From Paractinoplanes abujensis (lineage in GTDB: Bacteria; Actinomycetota; Actinomycetes; Mycobacteriales; Micromonosporaceae), in NCBI RefSeq assembly GCF_014204895.1, contig NZ_JACHMF010000001.1, positions 8,308,001 to 8,372,000 on the forward strand: 64,000 nt of DNA, written 5' to 3'. Each line of letters begins with the position of its first letter. Within the stretch, counting starts at the first letter, position 1. The notes beneath the pieces are model-generated. The model did not search any database and had not been told where the DNA came from. It saw only the letters and a list, made by a program, of their open reading frames with translations. Below are positions 51,060 through 59,652 of this stretch, piece by piece. A program made the translations under genes and the position numbers.

Positions 51060-51827
51060 ATGCAAACTGGCGGCGTGGCTTTCACCCTGACGATCGACTG
51101 TGGCGGCGGCGGCATCAAGGGTTCCGTGCTCGACGAGGCGGGCACGATGCGCGCGCAACCCTTACGCGTCCCGACTCCGTACCCGTTGCCGCCCGAGCTC
51201 TTCGTGAAGACGTTGACGCAGCTGGGCGAGCGGCTCCCCGCGCACGACCGGGTCACCGTGGGCATGCCCGGCATGCTGCGCCACGGTGTCGTCGTGGCCA
51301 CGCCGCACTACATCACCCGTTCCGGCCCCCGGACGAGGATCGACCCCGAGCTGCAGGACGCCTGGTTCGGTTTCGACGCCCGCACGGCGCTGGAGGACGC
51401 GTTCGGCCGGCCCACCCTGGTGCTCAACGACGCCGAGGTGCACGGGGCCGGGGTGGTCGCGGGCACCGGCTGCGAGCTGGTGCTGACCCTGGGCACGGGG
51501 CTGGGGTGCGCGCTGTTCGACGGGGGCGCGCTCGCGCCGCACCTGGAGATGAGCCAGGCCCCCGTACGGTGGGGAATGTCCTACGACACGTACATCGGTG
51601 AGCACGAGCGGCGTCGTCTGGGGGACGCGCTCTGGTCGCGCCGGGTGCGCAACGTCGTGGAGGGGCTGCGGCCCGTCTTCCTGTGGGACAGGCTGTATCT
51701 CGGCGGCGGCAACTCCCGCCTGATCACGGCGGCCCAGCTGGCCCGCATGGGCGACGACGTGGTGGTCGTGCCGAACACGGCCGGCATCGTCGGCGGCGTG
51801 CGCGCCTGGACCCTGAACGCCCGCTGA
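51060..51827 (+). CDS. ROK-family sugar kinase (polyphosphate glucokinase-like)
   Basis: A 255-residue ROK kinase. The phosphate-binding motif reads LTIDCGGGGIKGSVLDEAG, close to the polyphosphate/ATP glucokinase type. Further motifs are VTVGMPGMLR, PTLVLNDAEVHGAGVV with the catalytic Asp, and LVLTLGTGLGCALFDGG. The zinc-binding ROK cysteines are absent, so it is a kinase rather than a repressor. GAGGAGG precedes the ATG by 8-9 nt. A HAD hydrolase gene follows 1 bp after the stop, suggesting a kinase/phosphatase or sugar-phosphate pair. Confidence 0.88.
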   Translation: MQTGGVAFTLTIDCGGGGIKGSVLDEAGTMRAQPLRVPTPYPLPPELFVKTLTQLGERLPAHDRVTVGMPGMLRHGVVVATPHYITRSGPRTRIDPELQDAWFGFDARTALEDAFGRPTLVLNDAEVHGAGVVAGTGCELVLTLGTGLGCALFDGGALAPHLEMSQAPVRWGMSYDTYIGEHERRRLGDALWSRRVRNVVEGLRPVFLWDRLYLGGGNSRLITAAQLARMGDDVVVVPNTAGIVGGVRAWTLNAR

Positions 51828-51828
51828 C

Positions 51829-52557
51829 ATGCGACCCGCGGCGATCCTGCTCGACTTCGGCGGTGTGCTGGCCGACGCGCCCCCGCAGCGGACGGCGCCG
51901 CCCGGGCTGGTGCTGCGCATCTTCAACCTGGCCGGTGGTGTGCTGACGCCGGGCGAGATCCAGCGCGCGCTGACCGAGGGCGCCGAGGCTTACGCGGCCT
52001 GGCGCGACGAGGACTGGCCGGACGAGCTGAGCCAGGCCGAGGTGTGGGAGCGGTTCATCCTGCCCGGCTGGCCGCCGGCGGCCCGGATTCCCGTACGGGG
52101 TGCCGTGCGCAAACTGAGTTACGAGTGGGCCTATCGGGACAGTTGGGCGCTGCGGCCCGGGATCGCCGAGGCCCTGCACTGCGCGGCCGACGCCGGTGTC
52201 GCGCTCGGCGTCGTGTCGAACACCCTCTCGGGCGCCGCCCATCGGGACTTCCTCGACAAGTCGCAGCTGGGCGACCTGTTCGCGGTGCAGGTCTACAGCG
52301 ACGAGGCCGGCGTCCGCAAACCCAACCCGCAGATGATCTGGAACGCCACCGACGAGCTGGGCGTCGACCCGGCCGCGTGCTGGTTCGTGGGCGACACCCC
52401 GCGCCGGGACATCGTCTGCGGCCGCCGGGCGGGCATCGGCCGGGCCGTGCTCATGCCCTCACCCCGCACGATGGCCGAGCCGGGCGGCCCCACTCCCGAC
52501 GACACCGTCGAGGACGGCTTCGCTTTGCGGGCACTGCTCAACCGTTCAGCAGACTGA
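51829..52557 (+). CDS. HAD-superfamily hydrolase
   Basis: A 242-residue HAD protein. Motif I is ILLDFGGVLAD (nucleophile Asp; the second acidic position is Gly, as in many IA-type members), motif II is VVSNTL, motif III centres on RKPNPQMI and motif IV is CWFVGDTPRRDI. The cap region (about 20-110) is helical. The substrate is probably a small phosphorylated compound. The gene lies 1 bp after the ROK kinase and its last 20 bp overlap the convergent monooxygenase gene. Confidence 0.9.
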   Translation: MRPAAILLDFGGVLADAPPQRTAPPGLVLRIFNLAGGVLTPGEIQRALTEGAEAYAAWRDEDWPDELSQAEVWERFILPGWPPAARIPVRGAVRKLSYEWAYRDSWALRPGIAEALHCAADAGVALGVVSNTLSGAAHRDFLDKSQLGDLFAVQVYSDEAGVRKPNPQMIWNATDELGVDPAACWFVGDTPRRDIVCGRRAGIGRAVLMPSPRTMAEPGGPTPDDTVEDGFALRALLNRSAD

Positions 52558-53623
52558 CGAGCCCCTGGGGAGCGCCCGCCCCGAAGATCAGGTCGATCGT
52601 CTCGCGCGCGGCGACGGCCTCGCTCTCGCTGCGCCGGAACATCGTTTCCTCGTACGTCTGCAGGGCCGTCCCCGGATCCGCGGCGATCGCCCGGCCCAGT
52701 TCGGCCCCGTCAAGCATCGCCAGGTTCGCGCCTTCGCCGCCGGGCACGGTCACGTGGGCCGCGTCGCCGAGCAGCGTGACCCCGGGCGTACGGGTCCAGC
52801 GGTGCCGGTCGGGGAGCCGGTGGATGCTGCGCAGGACCGGCGTGGTGTCGCTGTCGGCGATCAGCGCGACGAGCTCGGGCGCCCACCCCGCGAACTCGGC
52901 GGCGACGCGTTCCCGGGTGAGGGCGGCGCGGGTGAACCACTCGAGCGGGCGGTTGATGACCACGTACGTGTGGATGACGTCCCCCGCTTCCCGGTGGGCC
53001 AGGAATCCGCGCCCCGGCTCGAGGGCGTACATCGCGCCGGCCCCGACCGCCCGGGCCGCCTCGGGGTGCCGCTCGTCGACGTCGTGCAGGTAGGTGTCGA
53101 TGTAGCACAGGCCCGCGTAGACCGGCCGCTCGTCGGAGACCAGCGCGCGGACCTTCGACCACGTACCGTCGGCCCCCACCAGCAGCTCGGAGACGGCCGT
53201 CGAACCGTCCGCGAACCGCAGTTGGTGACGGCCCCCGCCCACGGGCGCGGCAGAGATCAGCTTCTTTCCCCACCGTACGGTCTCGGCCGGCAACGACTCC
53301 AGCAGGATCCGCCGGATGTCGCCGCGCAGGGCCTCGGGACGGGTCAGCGAGCCGTCGTCGGGCAGTTCGGCCAGCATCGCGCCGTGCCGGTCGAGCACGC
53401 GCTGCGCCCCGCCGCCCGCGTGCACAATCGCGCGGAACTCCTCCGTGAGCCCGGCCGTCTCGAGCGCGCGCTGACCGTTGTGCTCGTGCAGATCGAGCTG
53501 GCCGCCCTGGGTGCGCGCGCCGGCCGAAGCGTCCATGTCGTAGACGGTGACGGGCACGCCGTGCCGGTGCAGGACGCACGCCAGGGTGAGTCCGCCCAGG
53601 CCGGCGCCGACGACTGTGATCAT
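52538..53623 (-). CDS. FAD-dependent monooxygenase (TetX/PHBH-like)
   Basis: A 361-residue aromatic-hydroxylase-type flavoprotein. FAD motifs are MITVVGAGLGGLTLACVL at the N-terminus, SELLVGADGTWSKVRALV in the middle and GVTLLGDAAHVTVPGGEGANLA. Its overall pattern (YDMDASAGARTQGGQLDLHEHNGQRAL) is close to the TetX/tetracycline-monooxygenase-like group, but activity on tetracyclines cannot be claimed. The ATG at 53621-53623 has AAGGAG 6 nt upstream. A divergent TetR gene with two near-identical operators controls it. Confidence 0.9.
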   Translation of the reverse strand: MITVVGAGLGGLTLACVLHRHGVPVTVYDMDASAGARTQGGQLDLHEHNGQRALETAGLTEEFRAIVHAGGGAQRVLDRHGAMLAELPDDGSLTRPEALRGDIRRILLESLPAETVRWGKKLISAAPVGGGRHQLRFADGSTAVSELLVGADGTWSKVRALVSDERPVYAGLCYIDTYLHDVDERHPEAARAVGAGAMYALEPGRGFLAHREAGDVIHTYVVINRPLEWFTRAALTRERVAAEFAGWAPELVALIADSDTTPVLRSIHRLPDRHRWTRTPGVTLLGDAAHVTVPGGEGANLAMLDGAELGRAIAADPGTALQTYEETMFRRSESEAVAARETIDLIFGAGAPQGLVSLLNG

Positions 53624-53637
53624 GATGTCTCCTTCTT

Positions 53638-53681
53638 TGGACCGGCGGTCCACTCACTCCACTATTGGACCGCCGGTCCAA
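53638..53681. promoter_or_regulatory. two TetR operators between monooxygenase and tetR
   Basis: TGGACCGGCGGTCCA (53638-53652) and TTGGACCGCCGGTCCAA (53665-53681) are palindromes sharing TGGACCG/CGGTCCA arms, 27 bp apart. They cover the promoter region of both divergent genes. Confidence 0.85.
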
Positions 53682-53700
53682 CTCTGTCAAGATGGTGGCC

Positions 53701-54297
53701 ATGACACCTCGGCGCACCGACGCGTTGTCCCGCGAGCGCATCGTCGAGGCGGCCGTGCGGATCCTCGACGAGCAGGGCGAAAGCGGGCTGACGCTGCGGG
53801 CCGTCACCGATCGCCTGGCCACCGGGCGGGGTGCGATCTATCACCACGTCGCGAACAAGGACGAACTGCTCGCCGCGGCCGCCGACGACGTGATCCGGAT
53901 CGGCGACGTCCCGATCCGGGAGCTGGCGCTGGCCGTCTTCGACGCGATAGACGCGCACCCGTGGCTGGGGGCGCAGCTCGCCCGCGAACCGGCCCAGCCC
54001 GCCGTCCTGCGGATCTGGAAGAGCGTCGGGACCCAGCTGCACCGGCTCGGGCTGACCGGGACGGCGCTCAACGACGCGGGGGCGGCCCTGGTCAACTACG
54101 TGCTCGGCGCGGCGGCCGCCCGTCGCGCCCCCGACGAAGCGGCCCGCCGGGACTACCTGGAGGAGCTGGCTGCGCAGTGGGCCGGGAGCGACACCGATCC
54201 GCTGGTGCAGGAGGCGGCGGCGCTGCTGAGCGACCACGACGACCGGGCGCAGTTCCTGGCCGGCGTGGACATCTTCCTGCGCGGGATCAGCGGTTGA
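53701..54297 (+). CDS. TetR-family repressor
   Basis: A 198-residue TetR regulator. DNA-binding domain: RERIVEAAVRILDEQGESGLTLRAVTDRLATGRGAIYHHVANKDELL, given here as consecutive segments of helix 1 to helix 4. The C-terminal domain carries ALVNYVLGAAAARRAPDEAARRDYLEELA. The ATG at 53701 has CAAGAT 7 nt upstream; in-frame ATGs at 53692 and 53665 are less likely because the latter lies in the operator. It probably senses the substrate of the divergent monooxygenase. Its stop region overlaps the convergent methyltransferase gene by 11 bp. Confidence 0.9.
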   Translation: MTPRRTDALSRERIVEAAVRILDEQGESGLTLRAVTDRLATGRGAIYHHVANKDELLAAAADDVIRIGDVPIRELALAVFDAIDAHPWLGAQLAREPAQPAVLRIWKSVGTQLHRLGLTGTALNDAGAALVNYVLGAAAARRAPDEAARRDYLEELAAQWAGSDTDPLVQEAAALLSDHDDRAQFLAGVDIFLRGISG

Positions 54298-54934
54298 TCA
54301 GCTGCCAGACCTTGGTGTGCCGGGTCGGCACGCTCTCCAGGGAGACCGGCACCGGAATGTCGTAGGCGGCCCGCTCGATCAGACCGGAATTGGGCAGGTA
54401 GGCCCGGCCCGGATCGCCCACCAGCACGAGCGCGCCGCGGCCGGCCGCGCGGCGCAGGAACGGCAGCACCCGGGCGGCCATCTCGCGGCTGTAGAAGACG
54501 TCACCGGCCAGGATCACACCGTAGTCGTCGTCCCGGTCCTCGTCCGCGTCGAGGATGTCCTCCTCCAGCACGATCACGTCGACGTGGTTGGCCGCGGCGT
54601 TCGCGGTGGCCGCGGCCAGCGAGTACGGGTCGATGTCGTTGGCCGTCACCGGATGCGCCCCGGCGACGGCCGCGGCCACGGCGACCAGGCCCGAACCGGT
54701 CGCGAAGTCGAGCACCGAGCGGCCCGCGACCAGGTCGCGGTGGTCGAGCACATGCCGGGCCAGGGCCTGCCCGCCGGCCCAGGCGAACGCCCAGAACGGC
54801 GGGGGCTGAGCCACGCCCGCCGCCTCCGTCTTCTCCCACAGCACGATCGGCTCGTCGGCCTGGAAGAGCGTGATCTCGGGGACGAACGGGACGGGGGCGG
54901 CGGTCGTGTTGCCGCGAATGAACTCCAGAAGCAC
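54287..54934 (-). CDS. class I methyltransferase, ETFB-lysine/Nnt1-like
   Basis: A 215-residue methyltransferase. FWAFAWAGGQALARHVLDHRDL is the conserved lead-in, SVLDFATGSGLVAVAAAVAGA is the SAM-binding motif, VTANDIDPYSLAAATANAAAN is motif II, and YGVILAGDVFYSREMA follows. This arrangement belongs to the methyltransferase family that includes ETF-beta lysine methyltransferase and Nnt1-like proteins. The target in bacteria is unknown, possibly a protein lysine. No operon partner is visible. Confidence 0.85.
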   Translation of the reverse strand: MLLEFIRGNTTAAPVPFVPEITLFQADEPIVLWEKTEAAGVAQPPPFWAFAWAGGQALARHVLDHRDLVAGRSVLDFATGSGLVAVAAAVAGAHPVTANDIDPYSLAAATANAAANHVDVIVLEEDILDADEDRDDDYGVILAGDVFYSREMAARVLPFLRRAAGRGALVLVGDPGRAYLPNSGLIERAAYDIPVPVSLESVPTRHTKVWQLINR

Positions 54935-55018
54935 AACCTGATTGTCCCCGGTTCCTCAACCGGGCCCGCGCGGGACCGATCAGACGGCGCACGATCCCCA
55001 CGGAAGAAGGACCCACAC

Positions 55019-58000
55019 ATGCCGGCTCGCTGGGCCGCCCTCTTCGGCGGCTGGATGGCTGCGCTCGCGGTGCTGTTCGTGCTGGTGCCGACCGGCGCGC
55101 AGACCCCGGTGCGCCTGCTCGGGGGCATCACCGCCGTGGTGGTGGTGACGCTCGGGGTGCGCCGCAACCGGCCCGCGCACCGCTTCCCGTGGCGCATGCT
55201 GACCACCGCGCTCGTGCTCTCGGTGCTGGGCACGGCGTTGTTCCGCGCCGCCGGCTGGGCCCCCGCCGTCGTGGGCGACCTGGCCGATCTCGGGTCGCTG
55301 CTGACGCTGGCGAGCTATCCCGTGCTCGCCCTCATGCTCGTGGCCTTCCTGCGGCGTCGCGCGGGCGCCCCGCACGACCGCGCCGCGCTGCTCGACTCGC
55401 TCACCGTCACGGCCGGCGTCGCCTTGCTGTCGTGGAGCTTCGTGATCGGCCCCAACCTGCAGGGGGCGGTGGCGCAGACCTGGCAGCAGATCGCGTTCCC
55501 GCTCGGTGACCTGCTGCTCGTCGGTGTGCTGGCCCGGCTGCTGGTCGGCGGGGCCACCGTCCGGGCGGGCCAGGTGCTCGGGGCCGGGCTGGCCATCATG
55601 CTGATCAGCGACGTCGGGTACGAGATGTCGCTGCTGGGCGGGCCCACGTACATCGTCGGCCTGGGCCGTTTCGCGCTCTACACCGCGGCCGGCCTGGCCG
55701 CGCTGCACCCGTCCATGGCCGACCTCGACCGCCCGGCCGGTCTGCCCGTGGCCCAGCTCGGCCGGGGCCGCCTGGCGCTGCTCGGGATCGCCTCGATGAC
55801 CGCCCCCGTGGTGCTGCTGGTGCGCATGGTGCGCGACGGCGAGGTGCCCGACCTGACAGTCGTGGCCGCCCTCAGCGCCCTCACATTCCTGCTCGTGCTG
55901 GTGCGGATGGCCGACATCATGGCCGGTCACCGGCAGGCACTGGCCCGGGAGCGGGCGCTGCGCGAGGCGTCGGCCGCACTCGTCTCGGCCGCCGACACCG
56001 AGCAGGTCTCCGACGCCGTACGGACGGCCGTGGCGCACCTGCTGCCCCCGGACACCCCGCACGCGGTGGTGCTGGCCGTGACGATCGCTCAGAACGGGCC
56101 GTTGTCGCCCGAGGCCGCGCACCAGGCGGCGGTGGACCGCACGACCGGGACCGCCGCGCGGATCATGCCCACGCGGGACGTCGACTGGGCGGTCTCCGTA
56201 CGGCTGGCGCACCTGCCGATGACGCTGCGCTGCCCCCTGGTGCTGGCCGACCGGCCGACCGGTGACCCGCTGCTGGGCGTGCTGCACGTCGCCGCGCCCG
56301 CCCCGCAACTGCCCGGGCTGTTGCGCGCGATCGAGGTGCTGGCCACGCAGGCCGCCCTGGCCCTGGAACGGATCGGGCTCAGCCAGGAGGTCATCCGCCG
56401 CAACAGCGAGACCTATTTCCGTACGCTCGTGCAGAAGACCTCCGACGTGATCCTCATCGTCGACGAGGAGAACCGGGTCCGGTACGCGAGCCCCTCCGCG
56501 GCGGGCGTGCTCGGCGACGACCCGACGGGCTACCCGCTGCCCGCCGTGATGCACCCGGCCGAGCGCACGCGGCTGACGGAAGTGCTGGCCGCCCTCCGTA
56601 CGGGGGAAGGTCTGCAGGAGGGTCTGGACTTCCGCGCCCTCGCCGACGTGGTGCTCGAGATGCACGGGCAGGACCTGCGCTCCGACCCGACCGTGGCCGC
56701 GCTCGTGCTCACCCTGCGCGACGTGACCGAGCGGCGCCGGCTCGAGGCCGAGCTGACCCACCGGGTGTTCCACGACGCGATGACAGGGCTGGCCAACCGG
56801 GTGCTCTTCCACGACCGGCTCGGGCACGCGCTGGCCCGCGGCGCCCGCGACGGCTCGGTGGTGGGTGTGCTCTTCATCGACCTGGACGACTTCAAGAAGG
56901 TCAACGACACGCTCGGGCACGCGGCGGGCGACCAGCTGCTGATCGGCGTGGCCGACCGGATCGCGGGCGCGCTGCGCGCCGACGACACCGCGGCCCGGCT
57001 CGGCGGTGACGAGTTCGCCGCCCTGGTCGAGAACGTGCAGGACCCGGGCGCGGTCGAGGAGACGGCCCAGCGCATCCTGGCCGCGCTGGCCGAGCCGATC
57101 ACCATGGACGACGGCTCCGAGCTGACCGCGGTGGCCAGCATCGGCATCACCACCACCCCTGAGGCCGACACCGCCGACGAGCTGCTGCGCCAGGCCGACC
57201 TGGCCCTGTACGTGGCCAAGGGCGCCGGCAAGAACCAGTGGCGCCGCTATCAGGCCCACCTGCACGGCGCGATGGTGGAACGGCTGGAACTGCGCTCGGC
57301 CCTCGACCACGCGGTGCACGAGGGACATTTCCTGCTGGCCTACCAGCCGGTGGTGGACCTGCGCAGCGACGAGGCGGTCGGCTTCGAGGCGCTGGTGCGC
57401 TGGCACCACCCGACCCGCGGGGTGATCGCGCCGGCCGAGTTCCTCGAAGTGGCCGAGGAGAGCGGCCTGGTCGTGCCGATGGGCCGATGGGTGCTCGACC
57501 AGGCCCTGCACACGGTGGCGCAGTGGTGGCGCACGCTGCCGCCCAGCCGCCGGCCGTACGTGAGCGTCAACGTGTCGGCCCGGCAGTTCCGCGACGGCGC
57601 CTTCGCCGAGCAGGTCAAGCAGTCCCTGGCCTACGCAGGGGTGCCCCCGCAGGCGCTGATGCTCGAGCTGTCGGAGAACCTGCTGGCCGGCGAGCACGAC
57701 CCGATCTGGGCCGAGCTGGCCGCGCTGCGTGGACTCGGCGTCGGCATCGCGATCGACGACTTCGGCACCGGCCGCTCGGCGCCGGGCGACCTGCGCCGCC
57801 GCCCGATCGACGTGGTGAAGATCGACAAAACGTTCCTGGACGACACGGCGCTGGTCACCGGCCTGGTGACGCTGGCCCAGTCACTGGGCCTGACGGTGAT
57901 CGCCGAGGGCATCGAGGACGCCGCGCACCGCGACATGCTCATGCGCCTGGGCTGCCCGCTGGGCCAGGGCTACCTGTTCTCCAGCCTGCTCGACGGCACC

Positions 58001-58051
58001 GAGGCGCTGAGCCGCATGTCCGGAAGCGCCGGCCTGCCGCTCGTTGCCTGA
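55019..58051 (+). CDS. membrane GGDEF-EAL cyclic-di-GMP enzyme
   Basis: A 1010-residue protein. About nine membrane helices (residues about 8-310, MASE-like), a GAF-like part (about 330-450) and a PAS domain (about 465-575, DVILIVDEENRVRYASPSA) precede GGDEF and EAL domains. GGDEF is intact at 662-666 and an RxxD inhibitory site (RADD) lies five residues before it. EAL is E790-L792 with VNVSARQF, IAIDDFGTG, VVKIDKTF, IAEGIED and GCPLGQGYLF, so both activities look possible. It makes and/or degrades cyclic di-GMP in response to a membrane or cytosolic signal. The ATG at 55019 follows AGAAGG. Confidence 0.93.
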   Translation: MPARWAALFGGWMAALAVLFVLVPTGAQTPVRLLGGITAVVVVTLGVRRNRPAHRFPWRMLTTALVLSVLGTALFRAAGWAPAVVGDLADLGSLLTLASYPVLALMLVAFLRRRAGAPHDRAALLDSLTVTAGVALLSWSFVIGPNLQGAVAQTWQQIAFPLGDLLLVGVLARLLVGGATVRAGQVLGAGLAIMLISDVGYEMSLLGGPTYIVGLGRFALYTAAGLAALHPSMADLDRPAGLPVAQLGRGRLALLGIASMTAPVVLLVRMVRDGEVPDLTVVAALSALTFLLVLVRMADIMAGHRQALARERALREASAALVSAADTEQVSDAVRTAVAHLLPPDTPHAVVLAVTIAQNGPLSPEAAHQAAVDRTTGTAARIMPTRDVDWAVSVRLAHLPMTLRCPLVLADRPTGDPLLGVLHVAAPAPQLPGLLRAIEVLATQAALALERIGLSQEVIRRNSETYFRTLVQKTSDVILIVDEENRVRYASPSAAGVLGDDPTGYPLPAVMHPAERTRLTEVLAALRTGEGLQEGLDFRALADVVLEMHGQDLRSDPTVAALVLTLRDVTERRRLEAELTHRVFHDAMTGLANRVLFHDRLGHALARGARDGSVVGVLFIDLDDFKKVNDTLGHAAGDQLLIGVADRIAGALRADDTAARLGGDEFAALVENVQDPGAVEETAQRILAALAEPITMDDGSELTAVASIGITTTPEADTADELLRQADLALYVAKGAGKNQWRRYQAHLHGAMVERLELRSALDHAVHEGHFLLAYQPVVDLRSDEAVGFEALVRWHHPTRGVIAPAEFLEVAEESGLVVPMGRWVLDQALHTVAQWWRTLPPSRRPYVSVNVSARQFRDGAFAEQVKQSLAYAGVPPQALMLELSENLLAGEHDPIWAELAALRGLGVGIAIDDFGTGRSAPGDLRRRPIDVVKIDKTFLDDTALVTGLVTLAQSLGLTVIAEGIEDAAHRDMLMRLGCPLGQGYLFSSLLDGTEALSRMSGSAGLPLVA

Positions 58052-58062
58052 ACCCCTACAAG

Positions 58063-58102
58063 TACCCGGGCCCATGTGGTTCAACCACCCCGGGCCCGGG
58101 TA
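58063..58102. terminator. nested hairpin after the GGDEF-EAL gene
   Basis: Eleven-base arms TACCCGGGCCC/GGGCCCGGGTA (58063-58073 and 58092-58102) enclose a second perfect stem, GTGGTT/AACCAC (58076-58081 and 58083-58088). There is no U tract. It ends 11 nt before the next gene's ATG. Confidence 0.5.
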
Positions 58103-58113
58103 GGCGATAGGGC

Positions 58114-59193
58114 ATGCGTGTCGTGATCGTCGGAGCCACGGGGAACGCCGGAACCGCCCTGCTGCGCCGTTTGAGCGCGGAACCGGACGTCGAGCTGGTG
58201 GGCGTCGCGCGCCGGTTGCCGTCCCCCACCGGGGTGTATGCCGAAGCCACGTGGCACTCGGTGGACATCGGCGCCTCACCCGCCGAGGACCGGCTGGCCG
58301 AGGTGTTCGCGGGAGCCGACGCGGTGGTGCACCTGGCCTGGCAGATTCAGCCGAGCCACGATCAGAAGCTGCTCTACCGTACGAACGTGCTGGGCAGCCG
58401 CGCGGTGGCCAAAGCGGTGCTGCGGGCTGCGGTGCCCACGCTGGCCTTCGCGTCATCCGTCGGCGTCTACTCGGCCGGCCCCAAGAACGCGTACGTGCGG
58501 GAGAGCTGGCCGCGGGCCGGGGTGCTGCAGTCCTCGTACAGCCGGCACAAGGCGCTCGTCGAATGGATGCTCGACCAGATCGAAGCCGACCACCCCCAGC
58601 TGCGAGTCGTCCGGCTGCGTCCCGGGCTCATCTTCCAACGCGCGGTCGGCACCGAGATCTCGCGCTACTTCGCGGGCCCGCTGCTGCCGGCGTGGCTGCT
58701 GCGCCCGCAGTGGCTGCCCGTGGTGCCGTCCCATCCGGGACTGCGCATGCAGGCGGTGCACGCCGACGACGTCGCCGACGCGTACGCCCGGGCCCTGCTC
58801 TCCGACGCCCACGGCGCGTTCAACATCGCCGCCGGCCCCGTCCTCGACCCCGCGGTGGCCGCGCGCACGTTCCACGGCGTCCAGGTGCCGGTCCCCGGCT
58901 TCGCCCTGACCGGCGCGGCCGCCGCCACCTGGTGGTTGCGGCTGCAGCCGGTCGACGCGGGCTGGGTGCACCTGGGCCTCAAAGCGCCGCTGATGTCCTG
59001 CGACCGGGCCGCCACCGAACTCGGCTGGAGCCCGCGCCGCGACGCCGTGAGCGCGCTCAAGGAGCTGGTCGCGGGCATGGCCGACCGGGCCCACGACGAC
59101 GCCGGTCCACCGCTGGCCGGCCACCCCGACCTGCCCGGGCGGCTCGGCGGCCTGCTCAAGGGCCGCCTGCCCGGCACCGGCAACCCCTACTAG
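58114..59193 (+). CDS. NAD-dependent epimerase/dehydratase family protein
   Basis: A 359-residue extended SDR. The nucleotide-binding motif is [18 protein letters not shown], with VVHLAWQIQPSHD, FASSVGVYSAGPKN and the catalytic YSRHKALVE (Y-x3-K). The substrate domain (about 170-320) includes LRMQAVHADDVADAYARAL and FNIAAGP. It is the type often annotated as nucleoside-diphosphate-sugar epimerase, but the real substrate is unknown. It starts 12 bp after a large hairpin that probably separates it from the GGDEF-EAL gene. Confidence 0.87.
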   Translation: MRVVIVGATGNAGTALLRRLSAEPDVELVGVARRLPSPTGVYAEATWHSVDIGASPAEDRLAEVFAGADAVVHLAWQIQPSHDQKLLYRTNVLGSRAVAKAVLRAAVPTLAFASSVGVYSAGPKNAYVRESWPRAGVLQSSYSRHKALVEWMLDQIEADHPQLRVVRLRPGLIFQRAVGTEISRYFAGPLLPAWLLRPQWLPVVPSHPGLRMQAVHADDVADAYARALLSDAHGAFNIAAGPVLDPAVAARTFHGVQVPVPGFALTGAAAATWWLRLQPVDAGWVHLGLKAPLMSCDRAATELGWSPRRDAVSALKELVAGMADRAHDDAGPPLAGHPDLPGRLGGLLKGRLPGTGNPY

Positions 59194-59652
59194 AGCGGCA
59201 CCGACGTTCGGCGATCATGCACCGCGTCGACGTCACGGTCCGTTCGGACCGGCCCGTCCCGGCCGTCGGCAAAGGCGTGACCAGATCGAACGCGGCTTCA
59301 ACCAGCGTGCGCACTGGCGCGGACCGGCAGCCCGAAACGACAAGCGGGGCGCTCATTCAAGCCACATCGACCTCGTCGGAAGGCTCGATTGGCTCCGCGC
59401 CGTACCCGACGGCCTTGATCCAAGAGGCAGACAGGGGCGTGCGAATCCGTGTGGCTTGCCGGTGCGTCTGAACGATCTGGGGCCCGTTCGTAGATCATCC
59501 TGTTGCTGGTCGTATCAGTGGCCCGCCCACCGGGGGACCTCCACCCTAAGCACGCGCCGGGCGGGCGGCCGAGTTGTCCACAGGGGCTGGACTTTTCCAC
59601 AGGGCGAGAAATCGCGGTGGCGGTGGGCCGGAGCGGTTGCCACGATGCCGGC
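59194..59652. other. 459-bp gap without a convincing gene
   Basis: Frames here are short and without motif. The notable content is two DnaA-box-like sequences near the right end (59574-59601) and a CACGAT hexamer 6 nt before the next gene's GTG. Confidence 0.5.
59574..59601. promoter_or_regulatory. two DnaA-box-like sequences
   Basis: TTGTCCACA (59574-59582), the streptomycete DnaA-box consensus, and TTTTCCACA (59593-59601) lie 19 bp apart in the same orientation, about 55-80 bp upstream of the GNAT gene. Confidence 0.45.

Noticed and set aside
54980..57697. 905-codon minus-strand frame
   Set aside because: It is antisense to the GGDEF-EAL gene. Composition (His/Arg/Gly/Gln/Val) is a codon-shadow pattern and no domain is recognisable.
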